In this document: positions 7,659 through 16,023 of the stretch, piece by piece | How positions within the stretch are numbered: position 1 is the first letter of the stretch | Layout of the letters: each line of letters starts with the position of its first letter | NCBI GenBank assembly: GCA_946625675.1 | Contig: CAMOTI010000094.1 | Coordinates: 1 to 41,756, forward strand | Length of the DNA: 41,756 bases | Direction of reading: 5' to 3' | Source: an uncultured Prevotellaceae bacterium | GTDB taxonomy: Bacteria; Bacteroidota; Bacteroidia; Bacteroidales; Bacteroidaceae | Translations under genes and position numbers: made by a program | The notes under the pieces: model-generated | What the model was told of the DNA's origin: nothing | What the model saw: only the letters and a program-made list of their open reading frames with translations | Databases searched by the model: none

Positions 7659-9983
7659 ATGAAAAAAATGGCAATTATTTGCACAACAGCGCTGCTGGCC
7701 TCCTGCGGCACTGCCGACATGGAGCAGCAGGTCAACGAACTCTATGACCAGATGTCGCAAAAGGAGCGTATAGCCCAGCTGATGGGAGCCAATCTCGACA
7801 ATTATTTCAACGACAAAAACGAGCTGGATACGGCAAAGTGCCGGAAGGATTTTGCCTTCGGTATCGGACATTTCTCCCAGTATGCCAGTCAGAAGCCCCG
7901 TGATCCGGATGTCATCCGCGACCGTGTGGCTTCGATGCAGGGCTGGCTTATGGCCAACACGCCCAACTGCATACCGGCACTTTTCCATGAGGAGGTGCTT
8001 TCGGGCGTGAACACCCGGGGTGCCACCATCTATCCGCAGCAGATAGGACAGGCATGCTCATTCAATCCGGAACTGGCCCGGCAGAAGACACTGCAGACAT
8101 CAACCGCCATGCGCAAGATGGGCGGTGTGCTCTCGCTTTCTCCCATGGTGGACGTGTGCCGAACGCCGAGTTTCAACCGTCTTGAAGAGTCCTACGGAGA
8201 AGACGCCTACCTCTCCGCGGTCATGGGCACCGCCTTCGTGGAGGGACTGCAGCAGGGCGACCTCACCAAAGGAGTGGGAGCCTGCTCAAAGCATTATCTT
8301 GGCTATGGAGGAGGTGGCGATGCCGACGAGAAAGAGCTGATGGAGGAAATCCTGTTCCCGCATGAGACCATGATCCGTCTGGCCGGGAGCAAGGCGCTCA
8401 TGCCCGGCTACCATGCAGTCCACGGCACCAACTGCGTTGCCAATTCCGAAATACTCCAGGACATTCTTCGTGACTATGTGGGGTTCGACGGAATGGTGGT
8501 CAGCGACTATACTGCCATAGACCAGATTCCAGGGCTCGACGACAAAATCCAGAAAGCTGCCGCCGCCATCAATGCCGGCAACGACGTGGACTTCCCTCAT
8601 GGCTCCAACTATAAGCACTTGCAGAAAGCACTCGACCAGGGACTGGTGAAGCCAGAGACATTCGAACGTGCAGTCAAAAATGTGTTGAGATACAAGTTCC
8701 GTGCCGGACTGTTCTCCTCGAATGCATACCTGTACACTATCCAGCCAATCAAACTGGACTCGCCAGAGGAGCGTCAGACGGCTTACGACATAGCCTCACA
8801 GTCTGTCGTCCTGCTGGAGAACAACGGCATACTACCATTGAAGACCGCAAAAAAGATTTTTGTCACCGGGCCGAATGCAAACACGATGTGGGCAATGTGT
8901 GGAGACTATTCTTTCCCCTCCATGTCCTATTTCTGGAAGCGGATTAAGGAGGACCTTGACCATCCTCATATCGTCACCCTTCTGGAAGGGATGAAGGGGC
9001 GCGGACCTGCCGGTGTTGAGATCAGTTACTCACGTGGATGTGACTGGACCGACACCATAGAGACGAAATTCGCTTTCGAAGGCGATGAGCGTGCATGGGA
9101 ATACGAGCTGCTTCACCGGAAGGTGGACTCAGGCGAGACGGCAGACAAGAACGAGGCGCTGTCCATGGCGAACGAGGCAGATGTCATCGTTGCCGCCATG
9201 GGTGAGAACGTGATGCTGTGTGGTGAGAACCGCGACCGTCAGGGACTTCGCCTGCCTGGCAGTCAGGAGCAGTTTGTGGAAGAACTGATTGCGAGCGGAA
9301 AACCGGTGGTACTTGTGCTGTTCGGCGGACGCGCGCAGGTGGTGTCAGGACTCGCAGAGCGCTGTGCAGCCGTCATCCAGGCCTGGTATCCCGGTGAGGA
9401 AGGCGGAAATGCCGTGGCTGACATTCTCTATGGCAACATCTCTCCTTCAGCCAAACTTTCGGTGTCGTATCCCAATGTTGAGCTTTACGAACCTATATGC
9501 TATAACTACAAAGCAGAAACCGACCCACGTGTGCAGTGGCCGTTTGGCTATGGACTTTCGTATTCGACCTTTGAATACAGCAATCTCAAGCTGGATAAAG
9601 AAGTTGCAGTGGCAGCAGATTTTGTCGACCTCTCATTCGACGTGAAAAACACGGGCCAGGTGAAGGCAGACGAAATCGCCCAGATTTATATTTCTCCCAC
9701 TGATCCGGCCCAACAAATCCGTCCCATCCAGTTGCAGGGATTTGCCCGCGTAGGCCTTCAGCCAGGGCAGACCCGTACAGTGAGATGCCGTCTGCGCCTG
9801 GAGCAGTTTGGATTCTATTCCAACAAGGGAAAGCGTCAATGGAACATACAACCGGGCCGGTTCGTAGTCAAAGTCGGCGCTTCGTCGGCCGACATCAGGC
9901 TGCATGACACAGTCAGCCTTGAAGGCACAGCCCTGGCCAAGCCCATCCGTGAGTTTTATTTCTCTGAGACTACAGTAGAATGA
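7659..9983 (+). CDS. GH3 glycoside hydrolase lipoprotein
   Basis: A 774-residue family 3 glycosidase (beta-glucosidase/beta-xylosidase type). The start at 7659 gives a clean type II signal peptide, MKKMAIICTTALLASC, with lipobox Cys16, so the enzyme is probably membrane-anchored; the longer frame back to 7545 has no signal. The N-terminal barrel has SKHYLGYG and the nucleophile loop GMVVSDYTAID with Asp at about residue 283. The second domain (about 370-620) has the VVLLENNGILPL and GEN..R..L.LPG motifs, and the last 100 residues are a fibronectin-III-like domain. The substrate (gluco- or xylo-configured) cannot be decided. A near-consensus -7 box (7600-7608, one base too long) may drive it. 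It is followed by a strong hairpin. Confidence 0.92.
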   Translation: MKKMAIICTTALLASCGTADMEQQVNELYDQMSQKERIAQLMGANLDNYFNDKNELDTAKCRKDFAFGIGHFSQYASQKPRDPDVIRDRVASMQGWLMANTPNCIPALFHEEVLSGVNTRGATIYPQQIGQACSFNPELARQKTLQTSTAMRKMGGVLSLSPMVDVCRTPSFNRLEESYGEDAYLSAVMGTAFVEGLQQGDLTKGVGACSKHYLGYGGGGDADEKELMEEILFPHETMIRLAGSKALMPGYHAVHGTNCVANSEILQDILRDYVGFDGMVVSDYTAIDQIPGLDDKIQKAAAAINAGNDVDFPHGSNYKHLQKALDQGLVKPETFERAVKNVLRYKFRAGLFSSNAYLYTIQPIKLDSPEERQTAYDIASQSVVLLENNGILPLKTAKKIFVTGPNANTMWAMCGDYSFPSMSYFWKRIKEDLDHPHIVTLLEGMKGRGPAGVEISYSRGCDWTDTIETKFAFEGDERAWEYELLHRKVDSGETADKNEALSMANEADVIVAAMGENVMLCGENRDRQGLRLPGSQEQFVEELIASGKPVVLVLFGGRAQVVSGLAERCAAVIQAWYPGEEGGNAVADILYGNISPSAKLSVSYPNVELYEPICYNYKAETDPRVQWPFGYGLSYSTFEYSNLKLDKEVAVAADFVDLSFDVKNTGQVKADEIAQIYISPTDPAQQIRPIQLQGFARVGLQPGQTRTVRCRLRLEQFGFYSNKGKRQWNIQPGRFVVKVGASSADIRLHDTVSLEGTALAKPIREFYFSETTVE

Positions 9984-9986
9984 AAA

Positions 9987-10034
9987 AAAATGCCGGGCGG
10001 GAATTTGCTGCTGCAAATTCCCGCCCGGCATTTT
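9987..10034. terminator. Strong bidirectional hairpin terminator
   Basis: Perfect 22-bp inverted repeat (9987-10008 with 10013-10034) around a 4-nt loop, with A-rich and T-rich outer ends that provide U-tracts on both strands. It separates the convergent GH3 gene and the macro-like gene. Confidence 0.9.
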
Positions 10035-10055
10035 GTGTATGTGAGCATTTGCTTA

Positions 10056-11030
10056 TTATCCAATCACGGCGACGAACTCTTCCGGGAGGATGATGTTCTT
10101 CACGTTGACGGCATCAGCAAACATAGGTCCGATTTCTTCTTCCGTGTGTCCGGCAATGCCGCATCCCAGACGTGTGACGAGGAATGTCTTCTCTGGATGT
10201 TCTTTCGCGTATGCGATGAAGGTTTCCACGCATTTTTTGATTTTGCGCAGGTCGTCAGGAATTGTCGGGATGGCATAGCATCGTCCCTGTATTCCCTCGC
10301 CCTTTCCCCAAATGGCACCGAACGAACGGCTGGCTGTGGCTGCCGCACCGGCGCCGTGCATCCCGTCGCGGTTGCTTCCGAACACGAAAATTTCGTCCTT
10401 GCCCAGGTTTTCACTTGTAATCATCTTAGGCGTGAACCTGCGGTTGTATCCGTTTTCCTGCGCTTCATTGACAGCAGGCTGGGTCTCTTCAGCAGCCTGT
10501 ATGGTCTGTGGCAGGAGTTCCTCGTCCTCCACCACGCTCTTCTTGTAGGTGGAGAATATCTTCTCCATCTGCTCAATCTGTGGGCTCACGGAGCGTATGG
10601 CGTCGCTGCGGAAACGGTAAGTTCCGTTCAGCGTGTCGCTGATGGCCAGTGACTTCATCTTGCGGTCGATGGCCGGTGCGAAAATCTCCTCAGCGCGCCA
10701 GAATCCGTCGCTCTGTAGGAACACGGCTATCATGTTGCGTTTGCCGCGGAACAGTTCGATATGTGAGCATCCGAATCCGGGAGTAGTGGAGTAGTAGATG
10801 CCCGGCTCGTCGTCATTCATGTTGCTTATCAGCATGATGGCATATTCATCGTTGTCATTGCCGAAGATCATGATGTGTTTTTCCTGAGGGATGTAGTATG
10901 GTCCGGCACATGAGAATATCTCATGCCCGTCAGTCTCCTCAAATTGCAATGTGCTGCCGGTGTCGTTGTCCCACATGGGGAAGTACCATAAGTGGTTTGT
11001 CTTCTTGTCTAAATACAATGATGTTTCCAT
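10056..11030 (-). CDS. Macro-like (A1S_2505-type) protein with an unknown N-terminal domain
   Basis: A 324-residue cytoplasmic protein. The last 125 residues begin with DEIFVFGSNRDGMHGAGAAA and continue with GEGIQGRCYAIPT and VTRLGCGIAGHTEEEIGPMF, the pattern of a small family often carried by phages (named A1S_2505 phage non-structural protein), with glycine-rich loops resembling ADP-ribose-binding macro domains. The first 190 residues are not recognised; they are beta-rich and contain IMIFGNDNDEYAIMLIS and a GFGCSHIELFRGKRNMIAVF segment, followed by a polar linker (about 165-200). The phage-type domain is here joined to a chromosomal partner domain with no phage genes nearby. Function unknown; nucleotide or ADP-ribose binding is inference. 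Confidence 0.7.
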   Translation of the reverse strand: METSLYLDKKTNHLWYFPMWDNDTGSTLQFEETDGHEIFSCAGPYYIPQEKHIMIFGNDNDEYAIMLISNMNDDEPGIYYSTTPGFGCSHIELFRGKRNMIAVFLQSDGFWRAEEIFAPAIDRKMKSLAISDTLNGTYRFRSDAIRSVSPQIEQMEKIFSTYKKSVVEDEELLPQTIQAAEETQPAVNEAQENGYNRRFTPKMITSENLGKDEIFVFGSNRDGMHGAGAAATASRSFGAIWGKGEGIQGRCYAIPTIPDDLRKIKKCVETFIAYAKEHPEKTFLVTRLGCGIAGHTEEEIGPMFADAVNVKNIILPEEFVAVIG

Positions 11031-11072
11031 GAGCTCTTGTCGGTTTTAAAGGATTAGCATTAAATTTTTGCT

Positions 11073-11103
11073 CAAAAATAGCAATTTTTTTTCTCAATTC
11101 AAA
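11073..11103 (-). promoter_or_regulatory. Promoter for the macro-like gene
   Basis: Minus-strand TTTG (plus CAAA 11100-11103) and TATTTTTG (plus CAAAAATA 11073-11080) are 19 bp apart. Predicted leader is about 35 nt. Confidence 0.7.
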
Positions 11104-11172
11104 ATAATTGCGTAAAAATCGAAGGTTTGTCAGTAAGTTTTGTGTTTTTGGCTTTTTTGCCCGGTTCGTCTG

Positions 11173-11979
11173 CTATCTGTTTTTCTGCTCATTGGGTATT
11201 TTTCTGATTTCGTCGAGCAGTGCCTGATGGATTGTTCCGTTGGACACGATGATGTCGCCATGTTCGATATAGTCAGGGTTTCCGTCGTAGCGTGTGATGC
11301 GTCCGCCTGCTTCCAGCAGGACTGCCGATGCGGCAGTGTGGTCCCATAATCCGAGTCCGCGTTCCAACCATCCGTCGAAGCGTCCTGATGCCACATTGCA
11401 TATAGCAAGTGCTGCCGACCCATTCATGCGTATGCCTCCGCATAGCCCGTAGAAATGGCTGATGAGATGAAGTCCTGTTGGTCGGTAGTCGTCGGCATCG
11501 TAGGGCAGTTCGATGCCCAGCAAAGCCTGAGTGATGTCATGCTGGCTGTTCGTGTGAATGCGCCGGCCGTTCAGCCAGGCACCGCCCCCTTTCCATGCAT
11601 AAAAACACTCGTCGAGACAGACGTCATATACCACGCCAAGCAGCACTTCATGAGCGTCGCGCAGCCCGATACAAACGGCATAGCTGTGGTAGCCATGAAC
11701 ATAGTTGGTGGTTCCGTCAAGCGGATCCACCACCCAGTATAATGAGCTTGAGTGACGTGACTCCGTCCCTTCCTCGGTGATGAACCCCGCATCGGGCAGC
11801 AGTTCTTTCAGCTGAGCTACAATCATGCGCTCGCTTTCTTTGTCCACATACGACACGTAGTCGTGGCTGTGCTTCTGTTCCACCTGCTCATCGCGCAGTT
11901 TCGCCTGTTCCCGCTTCTGGTAGGCTCCGACCTTCCGGGCCACAGTGCATACCTTTTCTGTCAACTGTTTATAGTCCAT
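11173..11979 (-). CDS. Inositol monophosphatase family protein
   Basis: A 268-residue Mg-dependent sugar/nucleotide phosphatase of the IMPase superfamily. Seen: TEEGTE (first metal ligand Glu), the signature WVVDPLDGTTNYVHG (about residues 83-97, ligands Asp, Asp) and LGLWDHTAASAVLLEAGG (about 207-225, third-site Asp). Length and motifs fit SuhB-type inositol monophosphatase; CysQ-type 3'(2'),5'-bisphosphate nucleotidase is the main alternative and cannot be excluded. It starts with ATG, 107 bp downstream of rsmD on the same strand, and has its own -7 box. Confidence 0.88.
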   Translation of the reverse strand: MDYKQLTEKVCTVARKVGAYQKREQAKLRDEQVEQKHSHDYVSYVDKESERMIVAQLKELLPDAGFITEEGTESRHSSSLYWVVDPLDGTTNYVHGYHSYAVCIGLRDAHEVLLGVVYDVCLDECFYAWKGGGAWLNGRRIHTNSQHDITQALLGIELPYDADDYRPTGLHLISHFYGLCGGIRMNGSAALAICNVASGRFDGWLERGLGLWDHTAASAVLLEAGGRITRYDGNPDYIEHGDIIVSNGTIHQALLDEIRKIPNEQKNR

Positions 11980-12049
11980 ATTATGTGAGGAAGTCTTGAA
12001 TATCTCTATTAGCCTTTAGTTTCGGTCGGCCTGCTCTTGTTCTTTTCAA

Positions 12050-12057
12050 CAAATGTA
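12050..12057 (-). promoter_or_regulatory. -7 box upstream of the IMPase-family gene
   Basis: The minus strand reads TACATTTG, a full TAnnTTTG match, about 70 bp before the start codon. No clear -33 box at 19-21 bp. Confidence 0.45.
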
Positions 12058-12086
12058 ATAAATCTTTGGAACTGGCCTGGAATATC

Positions 12087-12623
12087 TCATTGAAAAAAAG
12101 AAAAGTTCACGCTGCCGTAATTCCTGTGTGACTGGAAGCGGGGGTGTGATGAGAAGTCGTGGTCTTTTCCGTGTTCGAGGATAAAGGTTCCTCCTTCAGC
12201 CAGCAGTGGGGTGGAGAAGATGATGTCGGGCAGTTGGGCGAGACTTTGAAGCGCGTAAGGCGGATCGGCAAAGATGATGTCGAACGGGGGCAGTTCGCGT
12301 TGCAGGAATTTGAACACGTCGGCGTGTACCGGCTTCCATGCAGCGTCGCCCAGCTCCTTGGCCGTCCGCTGCAGGAACTGCCAGTGCTTGAAGTCTTTCT
12401 CCACACTTACCACTTCGTTGCATCCACGCGACACCAGTTCCAGTCCGATGGCACCTGTCCCTGCAAACAAGTCGAGTGCCCGTGGACCGTTCTCGAAGTC
12501 CACATACACGTTGCTGAGGATATTGAACAGTCCCTCCTTCGCAAAGTCAGTTGTCGGGCGAGCCTTGAACGTGTGAGGCACGTCGAAACGCTTGCCCTTG
12601 TATTTTCCGCTTACTATCCGCAC
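12087..12623 (-). CDS. rsmD: 16S rRNA (guanine(966)-N(2))-methyltransferase RsmD
   Basis: A 178-residue class I SAM-dependent methyltransferase that methylates G966 of 16S rRNA in the assembled small subunit. Seen: the family opening MRIVSGKYKGKRFDVP, TRPTTD-like ARPTTDFAKEGLFNIL, the SAM loop ALDLFAGTGAIGLELVSRG (about 49-67) and the catalytic IIFADPPYA (N6/N2-amino methylase DPPY motif, about 116-124). Full family length. The start codon is GTG; the next in-frame upstream triplets lead to a stop, so no ATG start is possible. It follows the DUF3822 gene by 32 bp, the usual Bacteroidales order. Confidence 0.95.
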   Translation of the reverse strand: MRIVSGKYKGKRFDVPHTFKARPTTDFAKEGLFNILSNVYVDFENGPRALDLFAGTGAIGLELVSRGCNEVVSVEKDFKHWQFLQRTAKELGDAAWKPVHADVFKFLQRELPPFDIIFADPPYALQSLAQLPDIIFSTPLLAEGGTFILEHGKDHDFSSHPRFQSHRNYGSVNFSFFQ

Positions 12624-12655
12624 GATTCTTTAATCATTAAACATTATACTTTAAA

Positions 12656-13471
12656 CTAAAATCCACAAATCAACAGAGTCTGCAGGTCGTAGGGTATGAT
12701 TTTGTTGCCATGAGTGATTGTCTGTCGGAAGTCTTCGTCTCGGTCAATCAGTTTTGTGTTCTTGATGAAATACTGTATCTTGTCGGACAGCAGCTGGCTC
12801 ATCTCTCCGTCCGCCACAATCTCGATGCCGTCCTCCAGCTGGTCGTATCCAAACTGGCTCCACAGGTTCATGATATAGTACTGGCAGTCATTCACGCTGT
12901 TCACGCTGTAGTTGTTGACGAACAGGAGCCGTCCTTCGTGGAAGCAGTAGACCGTCATCTCCTTGTCGTGGAGATAGACATACATTTTCTTCATTCCCAT
13001 CCCCACGCTCTTGTCGCTGAAGAACTCCACGAGTGTGGATGCTGATGCATAGAACCGTGCACGCGGGAAGTCGTCGAGCAGGAGTTTGTAGACGTTGCGG
13101 TCGAGTCCGAATATGATAGCGATTCCAGATCGCCGGAGCACGTTGTATGACACGTGGCATTGCTCCTGTCCCGGGAAGACAAAATTGAACAGTTCCCTGA
13201 TGGTCTCGCGCTTGAATTCCACTGCCGGCACGGTGGTGAAGAGCCGTGTGGTCACGAGCACGTTCACCCGCTGGTAGTGCTCCTGCAATAATGGCTCGCT
13301 CATGAGTGCTTCTTTCACGTTGGCAGCAAGCGAAACCACAGGCCTTGGCTTTACCTGCCTGAAAATGTATGGTTCACTCTCCGATGGTGAGTAGACGCAA
13401 AAAGAAAGTCCATCCGAGCTGATGCGGATGGACAAACTTTTATTTTGTATGGATGATGTCTTATTGTCCAA
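12656..13471 (-). CDS. DUF3822 family protein
   Basis: A 271-residue soluble protein of the DUF3822 family, which in Bacteroidota almost always sits directly before rsmD, as here. The sequence (LSIRISSDGLSFCVYSP ... VLVTTRLFTTVPAVEF ... RSGIAIIFGLDRNVYKLL ... YSVNSVNDCQYYIMNLWSQFG) suggests an actin/hexokinase-like ATPase fold similar to FtsA/PilM, which is inference from pattern. No start ATG is available near the N-terminus: the first possible initiator is TTG at 13471 (or ATT at 13477), just after the stop codon of the preceding gene, so translational coupling is likely. Role unknown. Confidence 0.85.
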   Translation of the reverse strand: MDNKTSSIQNKSLSIRISSDGLSFCVYSPSESEPYIFRQVKPRPVVSLAANVKEALMSEPLLQEHYQRVNVLVTTRLFTTVPAVEFKRETIRELFNFVFPGQEQCHVSYNVLRRSGIAIIFGLDRNVYKLLLDDFPRARFYASASTLVEFFSDKSVGMGMKKMYVYLHDKEMTVYCFHEGRLLFVNNYSVNSVNDCQYYIMNLWSQFGYDQLEDGIEIVADGEMSQLLSDKIQYFIKNTKLIDRDEDFRQTITHGNKIIPYDLQTLLICGF

Positions 13472-13483
13472 AGTAATTGTATT

Positions 13484-14263
13484 TTATTTTTTCCAGTTAC
13501 CAGCCATCTTGTTGCTTGTGTCGTTGACGTCGCCCATTCTCAGACCAATCCAGCGGTCTTCCTGGCTACGAGTAGGGAGCAATGCCTTCACAGAGTCAAA
13601 CTCTTCCTCGCTGAGGTCTGCCCAGAGGCTCTGCATTTCCATTCCCTGGTCCTTACGGTCGTGCTTGAGGTTATCCACACGCTTCTGCTCCAGTCCGTCA
13701 AGATAGTCGTCTATGTTTGCGCGGAATTCCACGAGTGTTGTTATCTCAGCAGTCTTCAGGTCGAGCACGTCACGCTTGCGCAGGTCTATAATCACGTTCT
13801 CTTTTCCGCATGGCACGAGCTTGAGTGAATCAGCATTCTGCAGACCAATCATAGCAGAAACAGACTCCCATACAGTGTCCTCATGGAGGATGCCCTTCTT
13901 GATGGCACGCTCAGGAAGCATTTTCTTGATTTCGTCGTCAGTGTAGTTACCCTCGCTGGCAATTTCCTTAGAAAGAGCCTCATATTCGTCGTCGGTCAGT
14001 TCTCGGTCCATTTGTGTGTCCTTGATAGACTTCTCGTTCTTCACAAAGTCCACCAGAGAGTCGATGTCTCCGCAGTAGTGCTTGTATTTCATACGATAGC
14101 TGTCCTCTGCATCGCGGATTTGTTTCAAACGAGCCTTAACGGCGTTCTCTCTTTCTTCTACTTGGTTCTCGAATCTGATGTCGCTGTAGATACTCCAGAA
14201 ACAAGCACCGAACATCAATACTGCAATAAATGCCAGTACGATAACAATAATTTTTTTGTTCAT
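13484..14263 (-). CDS. Membrane-anchored coiled-coil protein, unknown function
   Basis: A 259-residue protein with one N-terminal transmembrane segment (KKIIVIVLAFIAVLMFGACF, residues 3-22) followed by a charged helical region (EERENAVKARLKQIRDAEDSY) and an Asp/Glu-rich body. I do not recognise a catalytic motif. The layout of a short N-terminal anchor running into a long helix followed by YRMKYKHYCGDIDSL resembles type II/IV pseudopilins, but no prepilin peptidase site is convincing. It heads an apparent operon with the DUF3822 gene (12 bp gap) and rsmD, so a link to whatever DUF3822 does is plausible. The Cys at residue 21 is not in a good lipobox. Confidence 0.75.
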   Translation of the reverse strand: MNKKIIVIVLAFIAVLMFGACFWSIYSDIRFENQVEERENAVKARLKQIRDAEDSYRMKYKHYCGDIDSLVDFVKNEKSIKDTQMDRELTDDEYEALSKEIASEGNYTDDEIKKMLPERAIKKGILHEDTVWESVSAMIGLQNADSLKLVPCGKENVIIDLRKRDVLDLKTAEITTLVEFRANIDDYLDGLEQKRVDNLKHDRKDQGMEMQSLWADLSEEEFDSVKALLPTRSQEDRWIGLRMGDVNDTSNKMAGNWKK

Positions 14264-14357
14264 GATATTTTTTTAATTTTTATTTTGTAATTTCGCAGAT
14301 GATTTAAGAATTTCGTGGATTTTGCGTGTTATTTAGCTCTTAACCCACAATTTCTTG

Positions 14358-14365
14358 CAAAAATA
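14358..14365 (-). promoter_or_regulatory. -7 box upstream of the 14263 operon
   Basis: The minus strand reads TATTTTTG (full TAnnTTTG), about 95 bp before the start codon at 14263. The -33 position is not TTTG. Confidence 0.45.
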
Positions 14366-14416
14366 ATGAAAAGAAATTAAATTCGGTATATTTTTCTCAA
14401 TTTTTTTAAAAAAAAC

Positions 14417-15880
14417 ATGATTAATGCGTTTTTTCAGGCAGAATTTCTTCGTTTTTTCCATAATCCACCGACAACTGACCAATTTTTTGCATTTCAGCAA
14501 ATCAATGACTTTGTCTTTGATTCCGACATAATGTCGGCTTTCATTTTGAAAGGATATGCTGGCACAGGAAAGACGTCTTTGGTGGCTGCAGTGGTCAACG
14601 CGCTCGATTCTCTCAATATCAAGTGCCTGATGCTGGCTCCTACGGGACGGGCGGCCAAAGTACTCTCCGCCTATGCCCGACGTCCGGCATTCACCATCCA
14701 CAAAGCCATCTACCGTCAGAAGAACTATAACTCCAGACCGGACTTCGATCTCGGATTCAACACCATGCGCAATGTCCTTTTCGTTGTTGACGAAGCCTCG
14801 ATGGTCAGCGGGCTGCCCAATGAGTCCTCACTCAACGAGTCGTTGCTTGAGGGACTTATGAGTTTTGTCTACGGTCGTGGTTCCGGATGCCGGATTATGT
14901 TTATCGGCGACGATGCACAGCTGCCTCCAGTAGGAGAGGCCGGCAGTCCAGCTCTTCGCGCTGACATCATCCGTCAGTTCGGCATCAAAGTCTATGAGGC
15001 ACAGCTGAACAGCGTGGTCAGGCAGGAAGAAATGTCGGGCATACTCTACAATGCCACCGTAGTGAGAGAACAGCTTGCCAACGTTCAGCCGCTCGCATTG
15101 CCGCATATACTCTTCGACGGCTTTGACGACATCTTCAACATCCCCGGCAACAACCTTATCGAGACGCTCACGGAATGCTACCAGAAAGACGGGATCGACG
15201 AGACGATGGTGGTGTGCCGGTCGAACAAGCTTGCCAACATCTACAACAACGGCATCCGCAACCAGATACTCTGGCGAGAGAGCGAGCTCGAGACGGGAGA
15301 CTATGTCATGGTGGCCAAGAACAACTACTACTGGACCGACAAACTCAAAGCGGAGAAAGCAGCAGAGTCAAAATCGGCCCAACAGCCATTAAACCAGGAG
15401 GATGGAGCCGGGATGGACTTCGTGGCGAACGGCGACATCGCCGTTGTGGAGAGAGTGCGGAACCAGCGTGAGCTATATGGTTTCAAGTTCGCCGACTGCA
15501 TACTCAGATTCCCGGACTACGAGGATTTCGAGTTGGAGACCACCGTGCTGCTTGACGCCCTGCAGTCGGAGGCCCCTGCGTTGACATCCGAGCAAAACGA
15601 CCTGCTTTATAATAAGGTGATGGAGGACTATATGGACATCCCACAAAAGTCAGAGCGCATCAAAAAACTCAGGCAAGACCCTTATTTCAATGCGCTGCAA
15701 CTCAAATATGCCTATGCTGTCACCTGCCACAAGGCCCAGGGCGGCCAATGGACCAACATCTTCGTCGAGCAGGGATACGTGCCCGAAGACACGTCCGTCA
15801 TAGAATACGACCGATGGCTCTATACAGCCATCACTCGGGCCACAGGAAAGCTCTACATGGTGAACTGGAAGAACAGGTGA
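14417..15880 (+). CDS. RecD-like superfamily 1 DNA helicase
   Basis: A 487-residue ATP-dependent helicase of the RecD/UvrD_C_2 type. Seen: Walker A GYAGTGKTSL (about residues 49-58), motif Ia LAPTGRAAKVL, Walker B FVVDEASMV (about 122-130), motif III FIGDDAQLPPVG, and the C-terminal SF1B motif YAVTCHKAQGGQW (about 432-444) followed by RWLYTAITRA. It is shorter than RecD2 and lacks the N-terminal region, as is usual for the stand-alone Bacteroidota version. It probably unwinds DNA ends or R-loops in repair; the exact pathway is not shown. The ATG at 14417 follows a T/A-rich stretch with a weak TATATTTT box. No recB/recC genes are present nearby. Confidence 0.92.
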   Translation: MINAFFQAEFLRFFHNPPTTDQFFAFQQINDFVFDSDIMSAFILKGYAGTGKTSLVAAVVNALDSLNIKCLMLAPTGRAAKVLSAYARRPAFTIHKAIYRQKNYNSRPDFDLGFNTMRNVLFVVDEASMVSGLPNESSLNESLLEGLMSFVYGRGSGCRIMFIGDDAQLPPVGEAGSPALRADIIRQFGIKVYEAQLNSVVRQEEMSGILYNATVVREQLANVQPLALPHILFDGFDDIFNIPGNNLIETLTECYQKDGIDETMVVCRSNKLANIYNNGIRNQILWRESELETGDYVMVAKNNYYWTDKLKAEKAAESKSAQQPLNQEDGAGMDFVANGDIAVVERVRNQRELYGFKFADCILRFPDYEDFELETTVLLDALQSEAPALTSEQNDLLYNKVMEDYMDIPQKSERIKKLRQDPYFNALQLKYAYAVTCHKAQGGQWTNIFVEQGYVPEDTSVIEYDRWLYTAITRATGKLYMVNWKNR

Positions 15881-15956
15881 GAGGCTGAATTCTATATTCA
15901 TCATCTTTCATATTTCATTTTATTTCCTGGCAATTTATAACAATTTTTTATTTTTC

Positions 15957-15988
15957 TTTGTCATTCTCACTTTTATTTCTTAATTTTG
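15957..15988 (+). promoter_or_regulatory. Promoter for the LRR protein
   Basis: TTTG (15957-15960) and TAATTTTG (15981-15988) are exactly 20 bp apart. The predicted start of transcription (about 15994) excludes the in-frame ATG at 15958 and supports translation from 16024. Confidence 0.78.
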
Positions 15989-16023
15989 CATCGCAAACAA
16001 CACAACATAATTTAAAAATTGAA

